Notes under the pieces: generated by a model
Seen by the model: only the letters and a program-made list of their open reading frames with translations
Told to the model about the DNA's origin: nothing
Database searches by the model: none
Position numbers and translations under genes: made by a program
Source of the DNA: Coprinus comatus
Taxonomy: Eukaryota; Basidiomycota; Agaricomycetes; Agaricales; Agaricaceae
Reading direction: 5' to 3'
Length of the DNA: 64,000 bases
NCBI GenBank assembly: GCA_034638255.1
Contig: JAWPGT010000057.1
Location: forward strand, 82,197 to 146,196
Shown: in pieces, positions 1-11,194 of the stretch
How positions within the stretch are numbered: the stretch's first letter is position 1
Layout: the number at the start of each line of letters is the position of its first letter

Positions 1-959
1 TTGTACTGTCAAGTATGTTTCCTTCAATATCATGAATAAAATCACCATTTGCAGGTTTTTTCCCTCCTGGACCAGATGAACGCCAGTGCTTTTTGCTCCA
101 AAAGACAGAGGGGGAGAGATGATGAGGTTGAGATTGTTTTAGACCCTCATTAACAGCACGATAAAGAACAAAGCCATTCTCAAGGGTATGTTCATTGTAG
201 GATGGGAGAGGATAATCATTGGGATTGATATTGCTGTGATATTGATGACTTGAACTTGACATATATTTGTTACGCAATCGTGATGATGATGTACTTGAGC
301 TATTGGTTGGTGGGTACTTCATCCTATAGTAATAAATGACTATGAGAAAAAAAAATTAACGAATATACCCAGAAATACTTACGACGAACCACCACCCTCA
401 TAGAACATGTCTTTGAGAATCTTAGTCTCACTTGTAAGCCCTTGAATTCTCTCTTTCAAATACTCTAACTCTTCTTGTTGTTCAAGATATGCCACATTTC
501 CAAGGAATGTGAGAACCTCATGTGTAGCTTGTTGAATTGCAACACGTGTCTCACTATTGTATTCGCTAACCTAAACTACTTCAGCAAAGTATAAGACTTG
601 CTATCAACAGAATTACATACCTGGTCATAGACAGACAATCCCTTTTGTGCAAAAGACTCTTTACGAGCATGTCGATGGGATATATTTGGATGGTTTCTTG
701 GGCTACAACTACAGCTTGATGGTTTGTGGATAGTATAATCAAATTGGCGTTCCTGAGACCGGCCTCTAATGGTACTTGCTAATAAACCACCACGCGGTAC
801 ACAACGATAGGGTGTTGGAGAACGAAGTTGTGGGGATCCATGAAAGGAAGATGCGTGGGAATCTGAGTCCAAGTCTGTGCTAGAAATTGATGGACTCCGA
901 GCTTTACGTTTTCCCTTCTTGTTGGTATTGTGGATGTTGTTAAAGTAGTTGTCGGACAT
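1..959 (-). CDS. Second gene of the CACTA element, partial (runs off left edge)
   Basis: Three exons can be read: 959-621, 570-383 and 323 to beyond position 1, with GTATGT and GTAAGT donors and AG acceptors that keep one frame. The N-terminus (ATG at 959) is basic and Ser-rich (RSPSIS, RSPTPYR). Exon 2 has a charged, heptad-like stretch (EQQEELEYLKERIQGL) suggesting a coiled coil. Exon 3 is Ser-rich, then carries an aromatic and basic segment (VFWSKKHWRSSG). I do not recognise a named domain. It starts 103 bp downstream of the transposase stop on the same strand, so it is most simply the accessory protein of the transposon, in the position of the TnpA-like DNA-binding protein of plant CACTA elements. 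A host gene lying next to the element is the alternative. The C-terminus is outside the window. Confidence 0.55.
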
Positions 960-975
960 GGTAGAGGGGGGAGAA

Positions 976-982
<7 letters not shown>

Positions 983-1014
<32 letters not shown>
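983..1014. repeat. (GA)n microsatellite
   Basis: A nearly pure GA run of about 32 bp lies between the transposase stop and the ATG of the downstream element gene. It is on the 5' side of that minus-strand gene and may sit in its promoter or leader. Confidence 0.9.
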
Positions 1015-1015
<1 letters not shown>

Positions 1016-1062
1016 CAATAAAAAATTATTATCTGTGAAATTGTAAGTGAACAAGCTGTCCA

Positions 1063-4000
1063 TCAATAAACCAAAAAGGGAAATAGTACATACATATCTA
1101 AGAGATCCTCTTCTGAAATTCCCTCTACAATTCCTAATGTTATATCTTCTAATACAAAATAACAGTCAGGATATTTTTTATAGGGGAGAAATGCTACTAC
1201 TGATTCAATATTTGTTACATCAATCACTTCGACTTGATCATATTGTTTGTGACTGAGTAACCAAACCGTATTTAGGGTTCTTGAGAGTGTTTCAAATGAT
1301 ACCACACTAGCAAGTGATATCATTGCATATGCACCTGGTGTTTCATGGATAGAGAAAAAGTAGAGAATCTCTCCAAATAATGGGGTTTGATGCTCTGGTT
1401 CACATAATTTAAGCTTTTAAAAGCATTCAATTAATCATAGAATATATGATACGAATACTTGAGTACATACCTTAACCATATGATTTCTCCTTCCATCTGG
1501 CCGGGTATCTTCTTTCCAAGCTGTACGAGCTACATGCGTACTTGGTAATTGTAAGCGTGCATGGCGAGTGATGGATAAGGATAGTAAATCAATATGACTT
1601 GTAGAAAAATATTTTTGTAATGCATCTTGCTCCAACGTAGTTCTTTGAAAGGAAGATTGATCATGAGGATGTAGAAAAGCGTAACCTTGTGAGAGGGGAA
1701 TTGCCAGATTAGATTGTGGTTTGATAGAACGATCAAGTTCAGGGAATTTTGTAATTAATGTATTTACCACACAACGTTCCACCCCAATTTTTGCAAGGTT
1801 ACTATAAGGATTGGAATGTAAACGAATGTCTTGACTGAGATTTCCAATAGTCCGTTCCATGGTCCATTGTGCATAAATACATGGGGGTCCAAGACGGTGG
1901 ATTTCAAAGGCCAGATGCCATAGCGCATGGAGACATTGTCGTACAAAATGCATCCGGGTAACTTTTCGTTGTACATAGATATCTTCAAATTCCTCTAGGA
2001 ATGTGATGAGATGTTTTTTCACCTCAAGAAGGTGTTCAACACCAATTGTATGTTGGGAAACTAGACGTACGGCCCGAACTAAGCGATGGAAATTTAAAAG
2101 ATAGTGGGAGGGTAGAATGTCGATGAGTAAAGCAGGAAGATAGCCATAGATATAAACCATAAATTCTACAGCTTTGTATCCACTGTTGATCTTCTCAGCA
2201 GGATTTCTTGGAGGACGGTCATAATATGATGGTAGGTATTTTGAGAGTTGCACAACTTCAATTCCATGTTGTTTCCATGTATCTCCTTGTAAAACAGCCC
2301 AATCCCATGTGTCCTTCGAGTCTCCTTGTTTAGTATAGCATTTGAATGTACCCATCCAGAGATGAATAATAATATCAGGGATGTTCAATGCAAGGAGATG
2401 CATTGTATCTAAGGGAAATGAACCAGGTATTCCAAACGGCGAATGAAGTCCACTGAATAAACTAGGCTTTGAGATTCCAGTTCGTTTACGTACTGCCTCA
2501 AAGTCATGAACAGAACGTTGGACTTCAGCAAGTCGTTGTTGATATTTTTCAAGTAATGGATAAGGATAAGCAGTTGAGAGATTAATATCGCCAAGATTTG
2601 CAATATCTTGTAAAGAATGGTAGTTATGAGGTCGTCGAAGAACAGGATAGTAGTGTGATGCTCCAGGTCTATGGCGTGAGGGTACTTCACAATATAGTCG
2701 ACAACCACGTGCACCACTATGTCCAACCAGACCAGAGAGATACACCATACCTGGTGCATCAGCTGTCCCAAAAGCAACAATAGGACGCTTTTTTATAACC
2801 TCACCAGATAATGCATCCCAAACAGAAAGCCCTTCACGTTGGAGTGCTGCGATATGATGAAATCCAGGAAAAAGGAAGGAGTCGAGTGTTTTAGGCTTTT
2901 TGGGACCAGGGATAAATCCTCCAGGTAGAACATGAGTTTTTTTGTAACGGTGATCAGGTGAAAGCTCCATAATAACCCAGATATACATCCAGCAATCAGA
3001 GGGCCGATGTTCATAGAGTTGCGCACCATCAACAGATAACATTAAAAGAATATCGCTTGAAGTAATTGATCCTTCATGAATACTCCTAAGATAACTGGAA
3101 CCATAGGTGTAGTCAGCATAGATCAGAGGATCGGGAGGGTGTAAGGGATCGCGCGTAAATTTGTTTTTTATTTCTTCTGTTTTCTTGCATCGATACTGCA
3201 TTTTTTGAGCACCTTCACATGTTGAATAAAGAGCTTGAAGTTGTGATCCAATAGGAATAGTAGTAAATGTTTTTATAGGAACCAATTCTCCATTTTTACT
3301 ACGTTGCGGTTTCCATCGAGAAGCTCCACAATCAGGACAACTATCGAGAGAGCTATATGGGCCTGTAAATGCAGTACAAGCTTCCGGACACATATCATGT
3401 ACCAGAGTTGTAACACCTGCAAGTTCAGCAGCCTTTTTCTCAATCTCGTAGTGTGAAAGAAATTTGAGGTCAGGACGGAGTTCCCGAGATGTTTCGATAA
3501 TATGTGTATATGTATGGTTTGATGCGCCAATAGTGTCAATGTAATATTTTAGAGATGATTTAAAACCAAAATCTTCCTCGATAGTCGATGGTTCGGTTAA
3601 AGGATTACAAAGCTTCCGTATTTCCCGAGCAGACATGTGAGATTCTTCCAATGTAGCGTTCGACAGAGCATCAATATACTGTTGGGCTAGGAGCTGTTCT
3701 GCACGGGTAATATGAATATGTGCTTCAGGAGGTTCTCCACTCTCATCCTCTTCGTTCCCTTGATTTCCTTCTAGTGGTATTGCAGTATCTTGGATTGGGA
3801 AATTTTCAATAGAAGTAGTGACCTCTGATGGGGGATGTATAGTTGCATCTACACCTAGTGCTTCATCAGGTGCAGGATTGGGAGCAATTAGGATGTGGGT
3901 AGGAGAATTGTCGAAAATAATTGGCATGGCGTGTTGGAGAATACCAGATGATGGAAGATGGGTGAGAGAGTGAGTCAGAGCCCTGTCCCGAACATCTTGA

Positions 4001-4321
4001 GCATCCATTATTTCACTTTCAGAAGTCTACAAGGTAAGATTCAGTAAATGTAAAATAATATTAATTATGTTTTGAACATACATTTGCATTGTCGGTTCCC
4101 AGTCCTACGTCTTGACCCAACTCTACGGACTTATCAACATGTCCAAGTGGTCCTGGCTGTGATGAACTGCCTTCCAACACATCTTCTTCTGACAAGTTAG
4201 GTAGATTTTCGAACTCGTGCTCTGCATTCCTCATTGCTTGTTTGTGGTAAAAGTACGTCCTTTTACTAACTTGATGACGGACATACCCACACAGTCGACA
4301 TTCACAGTAATATTCCTTCAT
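1063..4321 (-). mobile_element. Tnp2-family (CACTA) transposase, three exons
   Basis: Exons 4321-4082, 4026-1471 and 1413-1063 join in frame to about 1,048 aa. Introns are 55-57 bp, each with a GTATGT donor. Exon 1 holds a Cys-rich start (YYCECRLCGYVRHQ) and an acidic linker like those of fungal Tnp2 proteins. Exon 2 is the Tnp2 core, with CPDCGASRW, LLMLSVDGAQLYEH, a CRLYCEVPSRHRPG stretch, FPLDTMHLLALNIPDIIIHLW and the ARTAWKEDTRPDGRRNHMVK segment. Exon 3 is the conserved tail (EILYFFSIHETPGAYAMISL, then YFVLEDITLGIVEGISEED). The family moves elements by cut-and-paste with an RNase H-like fold; I did not assign the catalytic triad. All three frames are open, so this copy may be recent or still coding. 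The start is the ATG at 4321, where the Cys motif begins. Confidence 0.88.
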
Positions 4322-5480
4322 GGTGGAGAGTTCAACGTGTTTGAGTGAAAAGAGGAAAGGAAATAGGAAAGAGTATATGATTCAGATGAAGTATTGTAAT
4401 ACAACACAGCAAGCACGATGATGGGGAGATAACATGGGTCATACGACATGTTGGTCATATGGCTTCATCAAACCATTACTGAGAATACTGGCCAATCGAT
4501 AAGTAACCTATTCTAAAACAGTTTGTCACAATACTGTCATCAGACCAGAAGTTTAAAAAAGATCACGAAGTATAACACTTGCCTGTCTTTGTTGAATTAT
4601 ACGTGATACTGTTACTACTGCCACAGTCAGTCCAACAACTCACGAGGCTAAATGCATGAGGTAGATTCATAAAGATGGTTAGTATTTTCAAACACAGTAA
4701 TTCACGGAAAAACACACATAAACTAATGTCGGTCAATCAAACAAGGCCAAAAGCACTGCATAGACTCATAGAAAATGGTCAGTATTTTCAAGGACAGTAA
4801 TTTATGGGTAAAACGCACATTAATTCAAGGTAGAGGTGGCTTCAACTCGTTGGGTCAGAGCTGTGACTAGGGGTCCCAGGTTGATAACAGTATTCCAGCC
4901 TGAAGCGACTAGAGCTTTACAGGTCACCACCCATTACAGTCAGGGAGAGATGTAGAAGGCGTACTGAGAGGGGTAGTGGTAAGCAAGCAACGTAGTGTTA
5001 GTGTTGCTCTTGTGAGTTAGGCGCTCAGAGTCACCGACTGCGCTTCTCACGGTACAATCATGTCACACTGCATTGTAGTGCATCGTACAGGTACCAGTGG
5101 TTGTGAACTTGCGATACACACAGCATAAAATTCATTTCTTTATTTACATGACTAATGTTGTTCAATATACACTAATTTTACAAGAAATGTTCGATTCTAA
5201 GCGGTGCAATTCGTCGAAACTCGATTAGATAAGATACCATTCGATCACCTTCGATCACGTTTTCACTGGGTTTAATCATTGATGTAAAAGAGAAAATTTA
5301 AACGATCTCACTAACGAGAAATGCGTTTCAACTTTCACATTGGTTAATACAGTTGCTGTAGGTACCGCTCTTCTTCTGTAAGAACAAAAGCTGCTTCACC
5401 TTTCACTTCTCCTCGTCACTTGTATTTTTTTTTTCGCAATACACTACCAGATACTACCTAATTAGGAAATTCCTGGCATC
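4322..5480. repeat. CACTA 5' subterminal region with direct repeats
   Basis: No gene is seen. A sequence of about 88 bp at 4648-4734 recurs at 4746-4834, offset by 100 bp, diverged but clear (both contain AGTATTTTCAA, then ACAGTAATT, then ACACATAA or GCACATTAA). Subterminal direct repeats upstream of the transposase are typical of CACTA elements, where they bind the element-encoded protein. The outer terminus could not be fixed because the other end lies outside the window. Confidence 0.5.
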
Positions 5481-5890
5481 ATTGACCCGAAAAAAACCGG
5501 GCCAGGGTCGTGGCCAGACCGTATGTCACTCGAGTATGGGAACACCTACCCACTCTACCAGACTCTACCTACCCGCGACCTGCGTAGGTCGACCCCGACC
5601 CTGCTCCATCGCTATCTTCTGCTTTGGTAGCAAATCTAGTCAACGGTTGCGTTGTTTGCTGACAAATACAATTTCCTCTTGAGACGCTCAACTGAAACAA
5701 CTGGCACAGCGCAACTAACGATCGGGATTACTCTAAACCTTTTCCAGTCTCCACCTTTAATCGATTAATCCTTGACTATGACTCATTACTGTTGCCTGTT
5801 TGTGTGGCGTTAGGCGGAGCCCCACTTCAAAATGGCTCGCATAAGCCATTCTCGAATCTCTCACATTCCTCACTTCAACACTACAACACA
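5481..5890. other. Intergenic, GC-richer patch
   Basis: The stretch around 5485-5620 is richer in C and G than its surroundings and holds an open frame without recognisable protein character. It could be the remnant of a short repeat. The remainder is the upstream region of the F-box relic that starts at 5891. Confidence 0.3.
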
Positions 5891-7563
5891 ATGCCATATC
5901 ATCTACTATCACTACCTATTGAGCTGCTTTTGAAGATTTTAGTACTAACATATCAGTGGTTGAACCAGCGTTTTCTATTCCTTTGGGTACTATGTCAATC
6001 TCTGCATCAACGTCTACAATACAGATACCTAGGACACGAAATACCTACTCTTGAAACCCTGCCACTTGAAAGACTCCATGAAATATTCGAACAGCTCAAC
6101 ATCAGTACTATACTCTCCCTTCGAACTGTACGTCCTGCTTTCATTCATTCCGCATATTGTCTGAAAACACAACCTGGCAGACATGCAAGTCTCTGTCACA
6201 TGCTGTAGATTCTCGTCAACTTTGGTGTATGATTGTAGACAAAATAGAAGCAAAAACTGGATCTAGGATAGAGGAAGAACTACAAAATTATTTACTGGAC
6301 GAGTTGAAGGCATGGTCTCTAAGGCGCTTCGAGCATTCAAGTTATGGAATCATGTGGAAATTTTGGAATTTCCGTCCAGTTACAAGTTAACTTTCAAATA
6401 CAAGGAGATTAACACTTGTTATCTGTTGCCTGGCGGTCGCTGGCTCTTAATGGCGGTTGACGGTGGTCTTGTGTGTTATTACGATCTTGATTCTCCAGAT
6501 GGTATCCGCCGGGACCTCATTAATATAGAGCGAAGGACTCAACTCCGAATGTACACATATTGGATTGATACTAAAAAACCTCATTTATCTTTCCGTTTCG
6601 TGTTCACAGGTATGACACACGTTCGTCTCATTTTGGTGACAATGTTGACCTATCATACCAAACAGTAACCACTGCTCCATCACCAATCGTGATCTTTCAA
6701 GTTGATCTCATCAACCATGGCGTCGAAGCGAGGCTCCACGCAAGACGTGTGGGGAATCCGTACACCTGCGAGGATGGCTTTAGGCGTTCGCCGTATGCGA
6801 ATGACAAATTCTATATTAAACAGTATAAAACTTCTAATTTGAATCCTTGCTTTCTACGATTGTTTCGTTACATCGATGGTGAGCCCGATAATGAAGCTAA
6901 ACCAATAGTCTCTATTCCACATTCTGTGGAGACTAGGATAAGAGTGAGTGGTGTTAATCTATTTGGTATCCAAGTCTCATAACAACTTGTAGTACCTGGC
7001 TTTTATATCTACATATCGGGTTATCGTGGCTAGCGAAAACATCCTAAAAATCTACGAGATCGTTTGACATGATGGTTCGGACATCCTTCCAGCAATGAAC
7101 GTACTTTACACAATCGCCGTCACTTCCCCCGACAACATCCTTGCGTTCTCTCCCCCTTTTCCCTACCCCACATTACCTGTATAGTAGTGTTTAATGGTCG
7201 GGATGTCAAAGGCATCACTATACCACACGATGATCCCCCCCACTCCACTCTCATCAAGCTGGGTGATTACAGGTACAATCCCGATTGTGCTGTACTCGGC
7301 TCAAGGGCTTCTCTTGGGGTGACACATGACGGTAAAGCAGATTTGATCAAATATTCGTGGGGGGATGACAAAAGCTAGGTTCCTTTTCGAATTAAAACTT
7401 GTTCTAAGGATGAATTAGGAATACCATATCATACACGGTTATATATGGGGGAAGAGGTTTGCCGCATGGTGTTTGAGGAGTTGCGAATTGATAATAAAAA
7501 AACTAACAAAACATTTGTTGTTAGAGATACGGTCTCGGCCAATTTTGATATAATTTCAGAGTA
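5891..7563 (+). pseudogene. F-box protein relic (segment A copy)
   Basis: An F-box-type gene with introns at 6128-6180 and 6610-6665. The F-box is LPLERLHEIFEQLNISTILS, completed after splicing by LRTTCKSLSHAVDSRQLW. A later stretch resembles a beta-propeller-like body (LLPGGRWLLMAVDGGLVCYY). Compared with the copy at 57-58.5 kb, this one has a one-base deletion near 6325 that throws the frame, a TGA at 7065-7067 where the other copy has TGT, and a TAG at 7376-7378 where it has CAG. F-box proteins recruit substrates to SCF ubiquitin ligases and are highly expanded in agarics. This copy should not make a full protein. The first 100 bp (SLPIELLLKILVL) has no partner in the other copy. Confidence 0.72.
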
Positions 7564-7609
7564 GATTTCAATCATTTCAGCTGAATGATAATGTCATTTT
7601 AGATTTTAT

Positions 7610-7807
7610 GTGGAGGCCCGGATGACAACATTAAATGAGAACGTTAATAAAGAACGTGCTTACGAGGGAACAGAGAGTAAACAACCAACAACTGTTGCTT
7701 TGGCACATTTTCCTGATATTCCCTTGCCGTTCACATGTAGTTCTTGTTCTTTTGTGAAAGGACTTCACCTGAATCAACTTCTTTTTATTAGAACGCTGCA
7801 TCGTTAG
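7610..7807 (+). pseudogene. Short ORF with a possible D-lactate dehydrogenase scrap
   Basis: The ORF is probably not a gene. Its middle encodes [12 protein letters not shown], matching the [12 protein letters not shown] and [11 protein letters not shown] segments of the D-lactate dehydrogenase copies at 13.6 and 38.3 kb over about 34 bases with few mismatches. In segment B the same spot has lost eight bases and the match is broken. It may be a fragment dropped during the duplications, or chance. Confidence 0.25.
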
Positions 7808-7908
7808 TGCATCCAGGCTACACAGAGCAAATTATACACATCATGAGGAGTTGCTAATTTTTATAAACTTCTAATGCAGCCGTTCAAAATACGGCGTCTA
7901 GTAGTAAA

Positions 7909-8124
7909 GTGCTTCTGAATCTTGTTCGGGCTACTTTCTGTGATTCTCACAAGCTGCAGAACAATTGCTTGTACATGCTAAAATGCTTAAGCGCTTATAC
8001 CCTTGAAGATTTGGATTTGTTCAAGTCTGTTGTAGAGATGAGAATTTTGAAACGATTAGTATGCCAATTTGCAAAATCCAAGTTGGATCAAGACCGGGCG
8101 TCATTCTCTCATTCTCTTTGTTAA
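7909..8124 (+). CDS. Hypothetical 71-aa ORF or gene fragment (segment A)
   Basis: The frame runs from LLNLVRATFCDSHKL to FSHSLC and is rich in Leu, Cys and Lys, like the end of a helical-repeat protein. The open frame extends upstream to an acceptor-like TAATGCAG at about 7878 (AVQNTASSSKVLLNL), so it may be a last exon whose gene has lost its front. The same ORF is present in segment B with one residue change (S to P). Survival of the frame in both copies is weak evidence for coding because the copies are young. No family is recognised. Confidence 0.3.
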   Translation: MLLNLVRATFCDSHKLQNNCLYMLKCLSAYTLEDLDLFKSVVEMRILKRLVCQFAKSKLDQDRASFSHSLC

Positions 8125-8474
8125 AGTAGAATTTCTTTCCTAGCGAGAAGTCCCTGTTAGTGTACAGTGAAGTAATTAGTTCTAAAAATATTACCAACGT
8201 AAGGCAGGGCGGTTATTCGAACACACCTTGTGTTCTACATCATGTTCTATTCTCTTAACATGAGCGCTTCTTTGAGGTTCTGGCACTCGTTCTATAGTTC
8301 TCACTATAGAGAGAGCCAGCGTTTATCAACATCTATGTTTGTTATAGTTGACAGTTGGGTTGGAGAAGACTTGGAGAGTCTCTTAGTATGAGAGGATTCG
8401 GATAATGATTGACAAACAAAATGGAAGTAGATGTTCTAGTCGTAAAATATCACATATTATTTATTTATTTTTTG

Positions 8475-8482
8475 TATAAAAG
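8475..8482 (+). promoter_or_regulatory. TATA box of lectin copy A
   Basis: TATAAAAG lies about 50 bp upstream of the lectin ATG at 8531. The same box is kept in segment B at 56073-56080. Confidence 0.55.
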
Positions 8483-8530
8483 GATGGCCAAAGTCCCACA
8501 GAAAGTTCAACCGCTTAAACATCTTTCGAT

Positions 8531-9096
8531 ATGAGTAACGGTTTTCCTTCTGGCGAATTCTACATCCGCAACGCTGCTACAGGGTTATTCCTTGATGTAT
8601 CCGGTAGTGCTACTACAGTATGTAACAGTTTATCATCCCTGTTCTCCTTGTGGATAAATACTTAACAATTGGCATTGCATCATAGCCTGGTTCACCCGTC
8701 ATTGTCTGGACCCGCAACAACCCGCAAACCGATAACCAAATCTGGCGCTATGAGACTGGTTTCTTGATCAGTGTTGATACGGGTTTCGTACTCGAGGTAC
8801 CTGGTCATGGTAATTTTTTTTCAAGCTTACTGCAGGTTATGGATCGTCTAATGAGATTGTAATTGTTTTTTAGAGGAAGGTGGTCGCATTACACCAGGAA
8901 CTGGGCTTGTCATCAGCCCCAGAGAGAGTTACCTGACAGCATCAATCAGTTGTGGGCGTACAACAATCAGACTCTCATGCCCTATGACCCTAGTGTTCGT
9001 GTTACTGGTGGGAACACTGGTTCTAGGGCTGTAGTCACTAGCGTTACGGCTGATAACTTTGGACAAGCTTTCCAGTGGAGCTTCGTTCCCGCTTGA
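8531..9096 (+). pseudogene. Ricin-B-like (beta-trefoil) lectin, frameshifted copy A
   Basis: Three exons (8531-8617, about 8685-8808 and about 8873-9096) encode a small beta-trefoil lectin with GEFYIRNAATGLFLDV and QxW-type repeats (NQIWRY, NQLWAY, QAFQWSF). Proteins of this type bind glycans and are thought to act in mushroom defence or storage. Compared with the intact copy at 55458-56024, one A is missing in the run after CATCAGCCCC (about 8920), so the frame is lost in exon 3 and ends early. The downstream part of exon 3 remains open in the original frame, which indicates the break is recent. Confidence 0.78.
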
Positions 9097-9425
9097 GAAA
9101 TAGGCAACGGTGAAATTGATAGGAATGGGATATAATGGTCTTGGCCATGTCGGAAGATTGGAATGTGAAATAGGCCCTTTGATTAGTTGTTTGTAGTACT
9201 TGTATACAAAGTTGAATCAACCAGTTGACAGTGATTGAACTTTTTGGTACTCCATCGGCCCATGAACCAGAAACAAGAGACGAGAAACAACTCGAAACTT
9301 GATGAAAATAGAAAGACAGCCAAGTGTTTGTTTTACAGCAGATTCAACAAACCATATACCTGTATATTGTAAACATGTTACACCGGGTTGACATCACTAA
9401 TAATGTCTTACTGATCGCATGACCA

Positions 9426-9433
9426 TATATAAG
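9426..9433 (+). promoter_or_regulatory. TATA-like box upstream of F-box-type relic
   Basis: TATATAAG is followed by a pyrimidine-rich leader. It is conserved in segment B (about 55120) and may have driven the F-box-type gene whose body continues past 9765. Confidence 0.35.
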
Positions 9434-9599
9434 AGGGAGATCTCCATCTTATACCCCAACGAATATCTTGCCTGTTCCCCAATGATCTCTCTCTCATAGT
9501 AGTACTACTGCTTTCCAAGTGTGCAAGTAAGAGGAAGAATGTGCATCAAGTGGTGAGTGACATGCGCGAAGGTATGTTGGATATTTGTATATTCCGAGG

Positions 9600-10714
9600 C
9601 ATATGCGCCGCTTTCTCACAAGTTCCCGTTGTGCTTGACTGCCAAGAATTGTCGATATCAACCATGACAATATTGATAATCGGGATTTATATTTTCGACC
9701 CAAACTTAATGTCGATTGTGTACCTAGGGCATTGTTGTATTGTATTGATACAACAAAGAAGAATCTTACATTTCTTGTGATGACAATGTGGTCCAAACAT
9801 GGTGTTAGTACGTGAAAAATCTGCCTCACTTTCAAACACTGATAATGACATTACAAAAGGTCACTATCTATGTGTTCACACAGTCGAAACCCAAGCAAGT
9901 TCACCAGAATGTCGAAAGATTCATCAACATTCCGAGATGACTCTTCCGGCTCTGTCTTTTGGAGTCTGTCGGGCCTTGTTAATCACTGAACAGTATCTCA
10001 TTCATGACATGTATACTATTAAAGAGGGAGCCCGCCTTGTTTTGCACCCACACTGTGTAGATGGTCCATATTCTAGTGAATGGGTCTCTGCCCGTACTTC
10101 ATCTCATGTTGGTGTACGTTATTTCCTCACTTACTACATTTGGGTCACGCACTGAGTTAATGTAGGTGCTTGCAACGATGCTACCTGATGATCGATTTTT
10201 GTTCATCCTCCTGGAAGAAATCATAATCTATGACATCTCCTCATTGTTTGCCCTGTCTCGACTGTCATCACATTCCACGCCAAATCTCGTATTAACAGCT
10301 CGGGGTATTCCGCTTTGTGTCAAGCCGACACCACTTCCTCATAGCAATCATTCAATCCCACACATTAGTCCGACCTCGGTTCGCTTTTCTGTTATCCATG
10401 AAGACGGCGTTCTCGGAGTAGAAATACCCCATGATTCTACAATTCCACATTCAATTATCAATCTATTCTTATTTTCTTCCGAACCAGCATGGGCTGCAGT
10501 AGGTGTCGAGCGCTCCGTTGTATTATACCAGGATGGAACTCTTGATACCATCTCGCATGAGTGGGGCGGTATACCCACTAAAATGTCAATCCGCAATTCT
10601 ACAACGGTAGGGTATCTGAAATTTGACCTCAACTCGAATCTGGTTGAAGATATTGGTAGAGTTATTATTCGGCAGACTCAAATGGCTTTAGTTTGTGATA
10701 TATGTAGCAGATAG
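9600..10714 (+). pseudogene. F-box-type protein body, probably degraded (right-hand partner of 11.2-12.7 kb)
   Basis: Aligning by eye to the minus-strand relative at 12.7-11.2 kb shows a shared body: DLYFRPKLNVDC against DLYSPKLDSRC, CIDTTKKNLTFLVMT against CVDTTKDSLTFLVVT, NVERFINIPR, SSEWVSAR, and the 182-aa tail with GVLGVEIPHDSTIPHSI and VERSVVLYQDGTLDTISHEW. A splice (GGT/GTACGT to TGTAG/GTG near 10115-10166) joins two blocks in frame. TGA codons at 9636-9638 and 9813-9815 interrupt the frame unless hidden introns remove them. The N-terminal F-box is not found. The edge of segment A (9765) lies inside this gene. The stop is at 10712-10714. Confidence 0.5.
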
Positions 10715-11194
10715 GTAGGTATTCTGTAATTGGTCTGTAATACAAAGCACAAGAACAACTTTCAAAGAAGTGTTCCCATTTTAAAGTATAAAGACTAATT
10801 CAATCTCATGCCATTTCAATGGGCTCGGGATTATTCCGAAAGTTATTGTCAACAATTTTCACATTTTAAACTCCTCAAAAGTCAGTTAATGTCTTACTGG
10901 TATGACATACGTAGCCATTGGCAGACAAGATTTATTCCTTTGCGAAAAAACATGGGTATAAATGTAATTATGTTGAGTCGCTCCCATCGAAACCTGAGTA
11001 CGACAGAAACTCGGAAAACAATCCATATGATCCATTTTTCAAGCCAACGCTAACGTTTCCTTTTCCGATAAGTGAGAGAGCAGAATATCGTGCCTGATTG
11101 TTCTTTCATTATTCAATAATTTTCAAGTACTTACCACAGGATGAAACTTTTTATTTTATTGTGTACTTTATGATGCATCATTAACGCGACAGGC

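Larger units (their letters stand above)
5992..9765 (+). repeat. Segment A of a 3.75-kb inverted duplication
   Basis: This block matches the reverse complement of 54790-58535 almost base for base through exons, introns and intergenic DNA; the 8146-8400 stretch differs at only a few positions from its partner. Similarity stops sharply at ATGTCAATC on the left and GAAGAATC on the right. On the right, the F-box-type reading frame continues past the edge into unique DNA (9766 onward), whereas in segment B it does not. This suggests A keeps the original flank and B is the derived copy. Confidence 0.9.

Noticed and set aside
5482..5682. 66-aa ORF in the GC-richer patch
   Set aside because: Amino-acid make-up is not protein-like and nothing supports it. 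It is more likely repeat debris.
9494..9835. Antisense ORF across the segment A edge (also in segment B)
   Set aside because: The sense strand encodes recognisable F-box-type protein sequence (DLYFRPKLNVDC and following). The antisense frame is a shadow.
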